A stretch of 64,000 nucleotides of DNA, taken from NCBI RefSeq assembly GCF_030687835.1, contig NZ_CP117449.1, positions 5,957,001 to 6,021,000 on the forward strand, in the 5' to 3' direction. Numbering within the stretch: the first letter of the stretch is position 1; every line of letters starts with the position of its first letter. This document shows, in pieces, positions 8,331 through 16,946 of the stretch. Origin of the DNA: Pseudomonas hefeiensis (GTDB lineage: Bacteria; Pseudomonadota; Gammaproteobacteria; Pseudomonadales; Pseudomonadaceae). Made by a program: the position numbers and the translations under genes. The notes below the pieces were generated by a model that saw nothing but the letters and a program-made list of their open reading frames with translations, was not told where the DNA came from and made no database searches.

Positions 8331-10049
8331 TTACTGCGCCTGGGTCTCAGTCGCCGCGGGCTTGGCCGCCGGTTTCTTCACCGGAGCGGCTTTCTTCGCA
8401 GGCGCTTTTTTAACCGGTGCCTTGGCCGCAGGCTTTTTGGCCGTTGGTTTGGCCGTTGCCTTCTTCACCGGCTCAACTTTCGCCGGGGCGACCGGTGCAG
8501 GCGCTGGCACCGGGGCGGGTGCTGGAGCAGGTGCAACCGGCGCAGCGGCCTTGACCGGCTCCTTGTCCGAGTCGCCGCCAAACAGGTTGGTGAAGAAATT
8601 ACCCTTCTTCGCCGCCACCGCACCGGCAACTGCTGCCGCGGCCACCGGCACGACCTTGGCCGGCTCAAACGATTTGCCCGCCGCCAGGTCTTCAACCTGG
8701 CTGGCCGCCCGCTGCCCACTGCGCAACGCGCCTTCCAGGGTCCCTGGATACAAGGTGTCGGTGTGTTCACCGGCAAAGGCTACGCGCTGCAACGGCATTT
8801 CCCACAGACGCCAGTACTTGCTGATCTGGCCCGGCCCAAAGGCCAGGTACGCGCCGCCCATGGACGGGTCGGTGCTGTAGCGACGAATTTCATAACCAGT
8901 GAAGGCACCCCGGGCCTTCGGATAAAATGCGTGCAAGCGGATCAGCACCTGATCGGCGATCTGCTTGTCACCAAAGGCCTGCATCACTCGGGCGTTGTCG
9001 CCGGACAGATTGACGACCACATTGGCGCCGCCCTTCATGGCCGGCTCGATCCACATCATGCCCAGGCCGGTGTTGCTGTAGATCTCACCCGACATGCGCG
9101 CCTTGCTGTCCCAGACCGGGGTCTTGAACTTGAGCATGATCTGGTCGCGCCAGCCGTAGTTGGTGCCCTTGATCGCGCCCTGATGCCGGGCATCCAGGGC
9201 CGGGGTCAGCTGGATTTTGTTCAGGGCTCGCAACGGCACCGCCAGCACGACGTAATCCGCTTGGTAGCCGACGCTGCCAACCTTGACGGTGACGCCGTCC
9301 TTGTCCTGGGAGATGGCCGAGACGGGCGATCTGGTCTTGATGGTTTTCAGTTGCTTGACGAAGGCCTGGGCCAACACGGGGCTGCCACCCAGCAGACGCG
9401 CGGCGCGCAGGTCACGGTCGGATACACCACGATAGACCCGGGTCTGCTGGGCAAAATACAGCAACGACAGTCGCGACGGTTCGTCATAACGGGTACGAAT
9501 CTGCTGGTTTACCAACTGCCGCGCGGTAGCCGGCAATTGCAGTCGGTCGAGCCAGTTGGAGACGCTGATCTGGTCCAGTGCGTGCAACGTGTTGTTGGCC
9601 GATGGGTTCTGCGGGTCTTCAATGGAACGCGCCAGGTCGTCCAGAGTGGCTTCGTAGCGTTTAAGGGCTTCGGCCGTGGCCGGTTGCTTGGTCGCCAGGT
9701 CAGCAGTGGTGAGGTAGGTGCCGTCGATCAGATAGCTGGGGGTGCGCACGAATTCCGGGGCCGGCGTGGTGCTCAGCTTGAAGGTCGAGATGTATTTGTT
9801 CAGCACCGGCTGAGTCTTTTCGTTGCCGATCCATTCGCTGGTGGCCATGCCCGAACGGCCGCCCAGGCTTGGCTTGGCTTCCAGCAGGGTCACCAGCCAG
9901 CCTTTGTTCTGCAGCTCGTAGGCCGCCGTGAGCCCCGCCAGGCCGCCGCCGATGACGATCACCGTCGGTTGCTTGTCCTTGGCCAGCGCACAAACGCTGA
10001 AAAGCCCAATCACCACCAGCGCACAGGCGCGCAGCCAACCAGCAGACAT
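8331..10049 (-). CDS. Exported flavin monoamine oxidase-like protein with a histone H1-like tail
   Basis: FAD-dependent amine oxidase of 572 aa. Residues 1-23 look like a signal peptide (ALVVIGLFSVCALA). The dinucleotide-binding VIVIGGGLAG lies at 30-39, followed by LLEAKPSLGGRSG; the C-terminal FAD motif FAGEHTDTLYPGTLEGA ends the catalytic part near residue 450. Unusually it continues: an Ala-rich segment, an FFTNLFGG motif at 485-492, a Pro-Ala hinge, then about 60 residues of Lys/Ala/Pro repeats like the AlgP or histone H1 tail. The substrate is unknown. It is divergent from bioA. The tail shares the strand's GC-rich composition but is a different domain class from the oxidase. Confidence 0.86.
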   Translation of the reverse strand: MSAGWLRACALVVIGLFSVCALAKDKQPTVIVIGGGLAGLTAAYELQNKGWLVTLLEAKPSLGGRSGMATSEWIGNEKTQPVLNKYISTFKLSTTPAPEFVRTPSYLIDGTYLTTADLATKQPATAEALKRYEATLDDLARSIEDPQNPSANNTLHALDQISVSNWLDRLQLPATARQLVNQQIRTRYDEPSRLSLLYFAQQTRVYRGVSDRDLRAARLLGGSPVLAQAFVKQLKTIKTRSPVSAISQDKDGVTVKVGSVGYQADYVVLAVPLRALNKIQLTPALDARHQGAIKGTNYGWRDQIMLKFKTPVWDSKARMSGEIYSNTGLGMMWIEPAMKGGANVVVNLSGDNARVMQAFGDKQIADQVLIRLHAFYPKARGAFTGYEIRRYSTDPSMGGAYLAFGPGQISKYWRLWEMPLQRVAFAGEHTDTLYPGTLEGALRSGQRAASQVEDLAAGKSFEPAKVVPVAAAAVAGAVAAKKGNFFTNLFGGDSDKEPVKAAAPVAPAPAPAPVPAPAPVAPAKVEPVKKATAKPTAKKPAAKAPVKKAPAKKAAPVKKPAAKPAATETQAQ

Positions 10050-10273
10050 TCAGCGAACTCCGGAATAAAACGTAGGAACGATCAGTTTTTCGAGCCAGAC
10101 GGCTCAGAGAACGGCGAAGAATACGTCAGCCATCCCAGCGCCGCCAGCGGCGTCTATCGCCTTACTCAAGGTAGCAGGCGTGACACAATGGGTTGTCCCC
10201 AGGGCCGCCATTGCATAGGCTTGCGCGATTGTTTTGCCCGCGCCCGCCGCGAGCCGCCTCGAGGAGACTGTAT

Positions 10274-11680
10274 ATGGGCCTGAATAACCAGTGGATGCAA
10301 CGCGATCTCGCGGTGCTATGGCATCCTTGCACCCAGATGAAAGACCACGAAAAGCTGCCGCTGATCCCCATCAAGCGCGGTGAAGGCGTGTGGCTGGAAG
10401 ACTTCGAAGGCAAGCGCTACCTCGATGCCGTCAGTTCCTGGTGGGTCAATGTGTTCGGCCATGCCAACCCGCGAATCAACCAACGCATCAAGGATCAGGT
10501 CGATCAACTGGAACATGTGATCCTCGCCGGCTTCAGCCACCAGCCGGTGATCGAACTGTCCGAACGTCTGGTGAAGATGACGCCCGAAGGCCTGACCCGG
10601 TGTTTCTACGCCGATAATGGCTCGTCCTGCATCGAAGTGGCGATGAAGATGAGCTTTCACTACTGGATCAATCGCGGCCAGCCGGATAAAAAGCGCTTCG
10701 TCACCCTGAGCAACAGTTACCACGGCGAGACCATCGCGGCGATGTCGGTGGGCGATGTGCCGCTGTTCACCGAAACCTACAAGGCGTTGCTGCTGGACAC
10801 GATCAAGGTGCCGAGCCCCGATTGCTACCACCGCCCCGAAGGCATGGGCTGGGAAGAGCATTCGCGCAACCTGTTCGCAGCCATGGAGCAGACCTTGGCC
10901 GAACACCACGAGACCGTGGCCGCGGTGATCGTCGAGCCGCTGATCCAGGGCGCCGGTGGCATGCGCATGTATCACCCGGTGTACCTGAAACTGCTGCGCG
11001 AGGCTTGCGACCGCTATGGCGTGCATCTGATCCACGACGAAATCGCCGTTGGCTTCGGCCGCACCGGCACGATGTTCGCCTGTGAACAGGCCGGTATCAC
11101 CCCGGACTTCCTCTGCCTGTCCAAGGCCCTGACCGGCGGCTACCTGCCGCTGGCGGCGTGCGTGACGACCGATGAGGTCTACAGCGCGTTCTACGATGAC
11201 TACCCGACCCTGCGCGCCTTCCTGCATTCCCACAGCTACACGGGCAACCCGTTGGCCTGCGCGGCGGCCCTGGCGACGCTGGATATCTTCGAAGAAGACA
11301 ACGTCATCGAAAACAACAAGGCCCTGGCCCAACGCATGGCAAGCGCCACCGCGCATCTGGCCGATCACCCGAACGTGGCCGAAGTGCGCCAGACCGGCAT
11401 GGTCCTGGCCATCGAGATGGTCAAGGACAAGGCCAGCAAAACTGCGTATCCATGGCAGGAACGTCGTGGCCTGACGGTGTTCCAGCATGCCTTGGAACGC
11501 GGCGCGTTGCTGCGACCGCTAGGCAGCGTGGTGTATTTCCTGCCGCCGTATGTCATCACCCCCGAGCAAATCGACTTCCTGGCTGAAGTGGCCAGCGAGG
11601 GCATCGACATCGCCACCCGGGACAAGGTCAGCGTGGCGGTGCCGAAGGATTTTCATCCGGGGTTCCGGGATCCGGGCTGA
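10274..11680 (+). CDS. bioA: Adenosylmethionine-8-amino-7-oxononanoate aminotransferase
   Basis: PLP enzyme of biotin synthesis. It transfers the amino group of SAM to KAPA, giving DAPA. The 468-aa protein starts MGLNNQWMQRD; GAGGAGA sits 7 nt before the ATG at 10274. It carries the BioA-type WHPCTQMKDHE near the N-terminus, YADNGSSCIEVAMKM, HDEIAVGFGRTG, and the Schiff-base lysine motif CLSKALTGGYLP. The other bio genes are not nearby. The divergent 224-bp gap with the amine oxidase gene probably holds both promoters. rsmE follows after a REP-containing gap. Confidence 0.96.
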   Translation: MGLNNQWMQRDLAVLWHPCTQMKDHEKLPLIPIKRGEGVWLEDFEGKRYLDAVSSWWVNVFGHANPRINQRIKDQVDQLEHVILAGFSHQPVIELSERLVKMTPEGLTRCFYADNGSSCIEVAMKMSFHYWINRGQPDKKRFVTLSNSYHGETIAAMSVGDVPLFTETYKALLLDTIKVPSPDCYHRPEGMGWEEHSRNLFAAMEQTLAEHHETVAAVIVEPLIQGAGGMRMYHPVYLKLLREACDRYGVHLIHDEIAVGFGRTGTMFACEQAGITPDFLCLSKALTGGYLPLAACVTTDEVYSAFYDDYPTLRAFLHSHSYTGNPLACAAALATLDIFEEDNVIENNKALAQRMASATAHLADHPNVAEVRQTGMVLAIEMVKDKASKTAYPWQERRGLTVFQHALERGALLRPLGSVVYFLPPYVITPEQIDFLAEVASEGIDIATRDKVSVAVPKDFHPGFRDPG

Positions 11681-11695
11681 GCCTGGGCCTCCGCC

Positions 11696-11762
11696 ATCGC
11701 GGGCAAGCCTTGCTCCCACAGTTGATCGCACCGCCCTGTGGGAGCATGGCTTGCCCGCGATG
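11696..11762. repeat. REP pair between bioA and rsmE
   Basis: ATCGCGGGCAAGCCTTGCTCC (11696-11716) and inverted CTGTGGGAGCATGGCTTGCCC (about 11736-11756); the GCAAGCC variant, uninterrupted. Confidence 0.87.
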
Positions 11763-11808
11763 AGGCCATCAGCTTCAACCACGATATTTTTTCTTGCAGA
11801 GATTCCAC

Positions 11809-12528
11809 ATGAGACTGTCCCGCTTCTTCATCGACACCCCCCTCAGCCTCGGCGCTCACGAACTGCCCGAAGCCCAGGCCCACTACATCGGTCGGGTGCT
11901 GCGTATGGCCGAGGGCGATGCGGTGCAGGTGTTCGACGGCTCTGGCCAGGAGTTTCGCGGCACCCTGGCCGAAGTCGGCAAGAAGCGTGTGCGTGTGCAG
12001 TTGGACGAGCAATTCGCCGGACAGGTTGAATCGCCCCTGCGCATCCATCTCGGCCAAGGGCTGTCCCGGGGCGAGCGCATGGACTGGGCGATCCAGAAAG
12101 CCACCGAACTGGGCGTCAGCGAGATCACGCCGATTTTCAGCGAGCGCTGCGAAGTGCGCCTCAAGGACGAACGCGCCGACAAGCGCCTGCTGCACTGGCG
12201 CCAAGTGGCGATCAGCGCTTGCGAGCAATGCGGGCGCTCCACCGTGCCGGTGATCCACCCGCCGCTGCTGCTGGCCGACTGGCTGAAGCAGACCGACGCC
12301 GAACTGAAACTGGTGCTGCACCCGGTGGCCGAGCCGCTGGTCAGCCATGCCAGACCGTCGAGCCTGGCCTTCCTGATCGGCCCCGAGGGCGGTTTGTCGG
12401 ATGCCGAAGTTGAACAGGCCAAGACCGCCGGCTACCACGCAGCCCGCCTCGGCCCGCGTGTTCTGCGCACCGAAACCGCGCCAGTGGTGGCATTGGCCGT
12501 GGCGCAGCAGCTGTGGGGGGATTTCTAA
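11809..12528 (+). CDS. rsmE: 16S rRNA (uracil-1498-N3)-methyltransferase
   Basis: SPOUT-class methyltransferase (239 aa) that methylates U1498 of 16S rRNA using SAM. Start at 11809, MRLSRFFID; the family usually begins this way. The C-terminal knot carries FLIGPEGGLSDAEV and LGPRVLRTETAPV, the SAM-binding signatures. It follows bioA as in PAO1. Confidence 0.96.
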   Translation: MRLSRFFIDTPLSLGAHELPEAQAHYIGRVLRMAEGDAVQVFDGSGQEFRGTLAEVGKKRVRVQLDEQFAGQVESPLRIHLGQGLSRGERMDWAIQKATELGVSEITPIFSERCEVRLKDERADKRLLHWRQVAISACEQCGRSTVPVIHPPLLLADWLKQTDAELKLVLHPVAEPLVSHARPSSLAFLIGPEGGLSDAEVEQAKTAGYHAARLGPRVLRTETAPVVALAVAQQLWGDF

Positions 12529-12564
12529 CTCCCCCCGCAGATTCTGCTAGCACTGAAGACCCAT

Positions 12565-12654
12565 TGTGGGAGCGGGCTTGCTCGCGAATGCAATCTGTCA
12601 GTGACATCAATGTTGACTGACCCACCGCTTTCGCGAGCAAGCCCGCTCCCACAG
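12565..12654. repeat. REP pair after rsmE
   Basis: TGTGGGAGCGGGCTTGCTCG at 12565 and inverted CGAGCAAGCCCGCTCCCACA near 12633-12653; the GCCCG variant hit by IS110 copy 2, uninterrupted here. It lies between convergent rsmE and the hemolysin III gene. Confidence 0.9.
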
Positions 12655-12675
12655 TAGAGCTACGGTGTTCATGGG

Positions 12676-13293
12676 TCAGAGCACATAGAACAAAATCGCC
12701 ACAAAGTGCAGCAAACTGCCGGCGATCACGAACAGATGCCAGATGCCATGGGCGTGCCGCAACCGATGGTCCAGCGCGAAAAAGACAATGCCGACGGTGT
12801 ACAAGACACCGCCCGAGGCCAGCCAGGCAAATCCGGTGCTGCCCAGGGCCGCCAATAACGGTTTGACCGCCACCAGCACGATCCAGCCCATCACCGCGTA
12901 GATCACGATCGACAGGATTCGCGCTTCAGAGCGCGGCTTGATCTCCTGCAAGATCCCGATCAGCGCCAGCCCCCAGACAATCCCGAACAAGGTCCAGCCC
13001 CATGGCCCGCGCAGGGTGACCAGGCAGAACGGCGTATAGCTGCCGGCAATCAGCAGATAGATCGAAAAATGATCGACCTTCTGCATGATTTCTTTCTTGC
13101 GCCCGCGCACGCTGTGGTAAACCGTCGAAGCGCTGTACAGCACCAACAAGGTGAAGCCGTAGATGGCCACGCTGACGATCTTCCACGGATCGCCCGTCAT
13201 CCCGGCAATTACCAACAACCACACCGCCCCGATAAAAGCCGCCACCGCCCCGACCAGGTGGGTCCAGGCGTTGAGTCGCTCTCCGTGATACAT
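12676..13293 (-). CDS. Hemolysin III / YqfA family membrane protein
   Basis: A 205-aa inner-membrane protein of the PAQR-like hemolysin III family with seven predicted helices. Family His and Ser residues are present: ASTVYHSV, KVDHFSIYLLIAGSYTPF, and the C-terminal RHAHGIWHLFVI...LLHF. I start it at ATG 13293 (MYHGERLNAWTHL), the usual N-terminus, with GAGG upstream; the frame stays open to 13440 only because it reads through a REP. Function in Pseudomonas is undefined; haemolysis is not implied. Confidence 0.9.
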   Translation of the reverse strand: MYHGERLNAWTHLVGAVAAFIGAVWLLVIAGMTGDPWKIVSVAIYGFTLLVLYSASTVYHSVRGRKKEIMQKVDHFSIYLLIAGSYTPFCLVTLRGPWGWTLFGIVWGLALIGILQEIKPRSEARILSIVIYAVMGWIVLVAVKPLLAALGSTGFAWLASGGVLYTVGIVFFALDHRLRHAHGIWHLFVIAGSLLHFVAILFYVL

Positions 13294-13366
13294 CCAGTCC
13301 CACCTCACATTCCAAAACAGACGCCAAGGCTCAGGCTTGGCGCTACAAAGTGCAATGTTTAGCTCC

Positions 13367-13455
13367 CTGTGGGAGCAAGGCTTGCCCGCGATGGAGATAA
13401 CGCGATCTCCCAAGAGCCGAGTCGCCGGCATCGCGAGCAAGCTTTGCTCCCACAG
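13367..13455. repeat. REP pair upstream of mdcR
   Basis: CTGTGGGAGCAAGGCTTGCCC at 13367 and inverted ATCGCGAGCAAGCTTTGCTCC near 13430. It lies about 60 bp before the mdcR start. Confidence 0.87.
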
Positions 13456-13513
13456 ATCAACATCCCCCTACTGATTGGGGCACAATCGGGCGATACGAAT
13501 AAGAGTCCACCCC

Positions 13514-14428
13514 ATGCTGATCGACGAAGAATTGACCCTGAAAAAACTCGAAGTGTTCCTGGCCTTCATGCGCACCGGCAATCTTGCGCGGGCGGCGGCC
13601 GAGTTGCAGACCAGCAACGTCAGCGTACACCGGGCCATTCACTCGTTGGAAAGCGCCTTGCGTTGCCCGTTGTTCAAGCACGAGGGCCGCAACCTCACGC
13701 CTCTGGAAAGCGCTTACGTGCTGGAAGAACGCACCCAGAAGCTGATTCAGGACGTGGTCGAAAGCGTGCGCCTGACCCGTGAAGCCGCCGGGTTTTCCGC
13801 AGAGCGGTTCAAGCTCGGCTCACTGTACTCACTGACGGTCAAGACCGTGCCGCAGTTGATCATGGGCCTGAAGATCCGCCGCAGCGAACTGAACATCGAC
13901 CTGATTCTGGGCTCGAACATCGACCTGCTGTACAAGCTCAAGAACATGGAGGTGGACGCCATCCTGATCTCCCTGGACGACAGCGTGAACGACCCGGATT
14001 GCGAGCATATCGAGCTGTTTTCCGACGACATTTTTCTCGCCACGCCAGCCGACTCGCCCTTTGCCCAACGCAGCGAAGTCGATCTGGCCGAGGTGCGCGA
14101 CGAGACGTTCATCACCCTGACCCAGGGTTTTGCCACGCACCAGGACGGTATCCGGGTGTTCAAGCAGGCAGGGTTCGAACCGAAGGTGGCGATGCAGGTC
14201 AACGATATCTTCACCCTGCTGAGCATGGTCAGCTCCGGGGTGGGTTATGCGTTGCTGCCTGGACGAATTGCGGCGGTGTATGAGAACCGGGTGAAACTGA
14301 TCCCGTTGCAGGAAAGGTATCGGCTGCAGCAGCGCATTGGCGTGGTGTTCCTTAAAGCCAAGGAGCGTGATCCGAATTTGCTGGCGTTGTTGGCTGAGTG
14401 CCGGATGTATGCCAATCGCCAGGTTTGA
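13514..14428 (+). CDS. mdcR: LysR-type regulator of malonate utilisation
   Basis: LysR-family regulator of 304 aa. The N-terminal winged HTH reads LKKLEVFLAFMRTGNLARAAAELQ...VSVHRAIHSLE; the effector domain follows (residues about 90-300). It matches MdcR, which activates malonate decarboxylase genes in response to malonate. Start at 13514 (MLIDEELTL) with a GAG-type ribosome site. It is convergent to the mdc operon, with IS110 copy 2 between the two 3' ends. Its expected operator is the T-N11-A palindrome upstream of mdcA at 23053. Confidence 0.9.
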   Translation: MLIDEELTLKKLEVFLAFMRTGNLARAAAELQTSNVSVHRAIHSLESALRCPLFKHEGRNLTPLESAYVLEERTQKLIQDVVESVRLTREAAGFSAERFKLGSLYSLTVKTVPQLIMGLKIRRSELNIDLILGSNIDLLYKLKNMEVDAILISLDDSVNDPDCEHIELFSDDIFLATPADSPFAQRSEVDLAEVRDETFITLTQGFATHQDGIRVFKQAGFEPKVAMQVNDIFTLLSMVSSGVGYALLPGRIAAVYENRVKLIPLQERYRLQQRIGVVFLKAKERDPNLLALLAECRMYANRQV

Positions 14429-14442
14429 AACCGAGTCGCGGC

Positions 14443-14491
14443 CTTCGCGAGCAAGCCCGCTCCCACAGGGACACGCGGTCGACTGTGGGAG
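14443..14491. repeat. REP pair interrupted by IS110 copy 2
   Basis: CGCGAGCAAGCCCGCTCCCAC at about 14446-14466 is intact. The inverted partner CTGTGGGAG (14483-14491) is cut by the element and resumes as CGGGCTTGCTCGCG at 15669. Confidence 0.9.
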
Positions 14492-14515
14492 ATTCTATGG
14501 TGCCTGAATAGCCCG

Positions 14516-15462
14516 CTAAACACTTTTTGGCTGGTATTCGCTCTGGTTCTTCAACAGAGCAAATACCACTCGGGCAAGCTTGCGGGCCAGTGCCACCAAT
14601 GCCTGAGTCGTGCTGAGCCCTCGGGCTCTCAAGGCTTCATAAAACCCCTTCCATGCCGTTGTGCGACGCGCTGACATCGCGGCGTTGTGCATCAGCCTAC
14701 GCGCCTCCGGATCACCTCGCTTGGTCAGGCAGCGGCGGCCCTTTTTCTTCCCTGAATCCGATATGCGAAGGTCCAAACCTAGGAAGGCAATGAAGGCATC
14801 GGCATTTCTGAAGTCTCCGCGCTGGAAGGATGCGAGCAAACGGGCACCGCTCAATAGGCCAATGCCTTCGACTTTCATGCAGCGTTTGAGCTGATCCAGC
14901 AGCCCGGCTTCCTTCAATTCTGTCTGGATTGTTTTTTCAACCAGGGCTTCCAGTCTCTGCATGGACTTGATCTGGTTATTGAACGAGGTCTTGAGCAGCG
15001 GCTCGTTCGCCCAGCTTTGCTTAAGACTGACACGAGCTTGAACCACGGCCGCCCGGCGCCGGAAAAGGCTTATAAGCCGACGGTACAAAGGTGATGGTGG
15101 AGTCCAAGGGGTCAGATTTTGCCCTTCGTTTTTTAAATAACGGGCCAGTAGCTGAGCATCCAAAGCATCGGTTTTAGCGCGAACGTTCACCCCTTGCGGT
15201 AATGACTCAGTTCATAACCACCGACCATGTAAATCCTGCAATCGGCCCCATGCGCCAGATCGGCGAACTCCAAGTGATAGATATTGGTGGCTTCGATGGC
15301 GACATTCACTGGCGCAGACAAGGCTTTGAGCCATTTCTTGATCGCCGCTTTAGTGTTGGGGATCGTCTCGAGTCGATCTGATTCGGCGTGAAAAATCACC
15401 AACTCGTCTTTGGCGACATCAACACCTACGATCGGCTGAGTGATGGGGACAGGCATTGCCAT
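14516..15462 (-). pseudogene. IS110-family transposase with a single-base frameshift
   Basis: Starts at 15462 (MAMPVPITQPIVGVDVAKDE, GGAGG ribosome site) and carries the DEDD residues VGVDVAK and AIEATN. It stops at HYRKG-TGA near 15187. The next frame continues without loss as VNVRAKTDALDAQLLARYL... through DSGKKKGRRCLTKRGD to the normal end. The break is in a GGGG run (complement of CCCC at about 15191-15194); one extra G would restore the frame. An intact protein would be about 314 aa. Either a true inactivating deletion or a homopolymer sequencing error. No slippery sequence or stimulator typical of programmed frameshifting is evident, and IS110 transposases are normally single ORFs. Confidence 0.85.
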
Positions 15463-15489
15463 TGAAAATCCTCCGGGCTAAGGTTTGAA

Positions 15490-15652
15490 CACTTGAAGGG
15501 TTCACCCAGAGGCGCAGGCTTGTTCCTATCGTCGGTCTAGGCCAGATGCATTCTTTATCGGCGCTTGGGTGAAAGGAGGAGGGGTGAAATCTCCCACGGT
15601 CTGTACTGCGGCTAACAGTCAGAAGCGGACTTTGTCCCTCCTCCTCCCTTCA
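15490..15652 (-). ncRNA. Putative bridge RNA of IS110 copy 2
   Basis: Same layout as copy 1. Loop 1 is closed by GGAGGAGGG/CCCTCCTCC (15575-15583 with 15636-15644). Its 5' side holds AAGUCCGCU (complement of 15624-15632), matching target AAGCCCGCT in 8 of 9 positions; the ninth is a G-U wobble. Its 3' side holds GUGGGAG (complement of 15591-15597), complementary to CTCCCAC. Between them is a hairpin UCUG-ACUG/CAGU-A-CAGA. Loop 2 is closed by UUCACCCA/UGGGUGAA and holds AGAAU and ACAAG, matching the element's right end AGAAT-CT and left end CTTGT. Ends are approximate. Confidence 0.75.
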
Positions 15653-15716
15653 AGTCTTACCATACAAGCGGGCTTGCTCGCGAAGACGCCAGTCCTTTCA
15701 ACGAAGAGACTAAACC

Positions 15717-16481
15717 CTACCCCATCAACCCCCGCATGATCAGAAACAACAGCGAAGGCCCGAGCAAGCACCCGAGCGCCGTATAGAACGCCGCCGTCAG
15801 ACAACCATACGGCACCAGTTTCGGATCGGTGGCCGCCAAGCCGCCGGCCACGCCACTGGAAGTGCCCATCAACCCGCCAAAGATCACCGCACTGCGCGGA
15901 TTGTTAAGGCCAATCAAAGGTGCCACGAACGGCGTCGCCACCATCACCAGGATCGCCTTGATCAAACCGGCGGCGATGGACAGCGCCATCACCTCGGAAC
16001 TGGCACCAATCGCCGCGCCAGTGACCGGCCCGACAATGTAGGTCACCGCTCCGGCGCCGATGGTGGTCAGGCTCACCGCGTCGGTGTAACCGAAGGCCAT
16101 CGCCACTCCGACACCGGCGATGAACGAGGTGGCCACCCCGACGAACAACGCCAGCACCCCGACGAAACCGGCGCGCTTGAGTTCCTCGACACTCACGCCA
16201 AACGCCGTGGCGACAATGGCGAAGTCCCGCAGCATGGCGCCGCCCAGCAGGCCGATGCCCGAGAGCAGCGGAATGTCTACTACACCCTTCTGCCCTCCGG
16301 TCATCGCACCGCCGATGTACGACAGCACCAACCCCAGGAGAATCGCGATGGCCGAACCGTGCAGGCGGCCCTTGGTGAACGTGTCGCTGATCCAGTACGA
16401 CACCCACATGGTGATGCCGACAATCGCAAAGCCACTGAGCAGACCGTAGCCGGTGATCACTTTCATCATTGATTCGTACAT
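15717..16481 (-). CDS. madM: Malonate transporter subunit MadM
   Basis: A 254-aa inner-membrane protein with 7 or more helices and Gly/Ala-rich loops (GGAMTGGQKGVVDIP, GGLMGTSSGVAGG), matching MadM of the sodium-dependent malonate carrier MadLM. It starts at 16481 with GGGTGA upstream, 5 nt after the madL stop, so the two subunits are translated together. It is the last gene of the mdc operon. The single-gene carrier MdcF is absent, which fits MadLM as the uptake system. Confidence 0.93.
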   Translation of the reverse strand: MYESMMKVITGYGLLSGFAIVGITMWVSYWISDTFTKGRLHGSAIAILLGLVLSYIGGAMTGGQKGVVDIPLLSGIGLLGGAMLRDFAIVATAFGVSVEELKRAGFVGVLALFVGVATSFIAGVGVAMAFGYTDAVSLTTIGAGAVTYIVGPVTGAAIGASSEVMALSIAAGLIKAILVMVATPFVAPLIGLNNPRSAVIFGGLMGTSSGVAGGLAATDPKLVPYGCLTAAFYTALGCLLGPSLLFLIMRGLMG

Positions 16482-16486
16482 GGCAA

Positions 16487-16879
16487 TCACCCGACTGTCT
16501 TGGCGGAAACATCGCTTTCAGGCCCTTTGTTGCCGATGCGCACCAGCACCGGCACCATCGCAAAGGCAATCACCACCGCCAGGGTCCCGGCCAGAATCGC
16601 CATTGGCCCGCCCTTGAGCGCGCCATAGACGTTTTGCTGGGCCGCCATCGCGACCACGATAGGAATGTAGATCGCACTCCAGAATTCCACGCCGGCTTCG
16701 GACTTGCCCTTGAACAGCCCGCGTTTGCTCAGGTAACTGCCCAGGCCGATCAACAGCAGCATCGCAATGCCGACACCGCCGACGTTGGCCGGCACGCCGA
16801 TCAGCTTGCCCAGCAGCTCACCGATGAAAATACCCGCCAGGGTACAAAAGGCCAGAAACGCCACACCGTAAATAATCAT
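16487..16879 (-). CDS. madL: Malonate transporter subunit MadL
   Basis: A 130-aa inner-membrane protein with four predicted helices (MIIYGVAFLAFCTLAG..., ...GGVGIAMLLLIGLGSYL...), the small partner of MadM in malonate uptake. The longer frame to 17017 overlaps mdcH and is not conserved-looking; I use the ATG at 16879. It follows mdcH after a 67-nt gap, the only sizeable gap inside the operon. Confidence 0.92.
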   Translation of the reverse strand: MIIYGVAFLAFCTLAGIFIGELLGKLIGVPANVGGVGIAMLLLIGLGSYLSKRGLFKGKSEAGVEFWSAIYIPIVVAMAAQQNVYGALKGGPMAILAGTLAVVIAFAMVPVLVRIGNKGPESDVSAKTVG

Positions 16880-16946
16880 TGTTGTAGTCCTCAAAGTGCA
16901 TCGTCGAAGTTGTTGTTTTTGTGCTTCGCCAGCTTGAGTCGGTGGT

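Larger units (their letters stand above)
14492..15668 (-). mobile_element. IS110-family insertion sequence, copy 2, inserted in a REP; transposase frameshifted
   Basis: A 1177-bp element on the minus strand. The left end CTTGTATGGTAAG (complement from 15668) resembles copy 1. AG/CT core dinucleotides lie at 14490-14491 and 15667-15668. Removing the element rebuilds CTGTGGGAG + CGGGCTTGCTCGCG, a GCCCG-variant REP. It lies between convergent mdcR and madM, so it disrupts no gene. The transposase carries a one-base deletion; the non-coding RNA region looks intact. Confidence 0.93.

Noticed and set aside
8763..10283. A 506-codon plus-strand frame opposite the amine oxidase gene
   Set aside because: Shadow of the oxidase coding strand; low-complexity Gln/Arg/Val composition and it runs into the bioA leader.
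15185..15196. Programmed frameshifting in IS110 copy 2
   Set aside because: No A-rich slippery heptamer or downstream stimulator is evident, and IS110 transposases are single ORFs; copies 1 and 3 need no shift.
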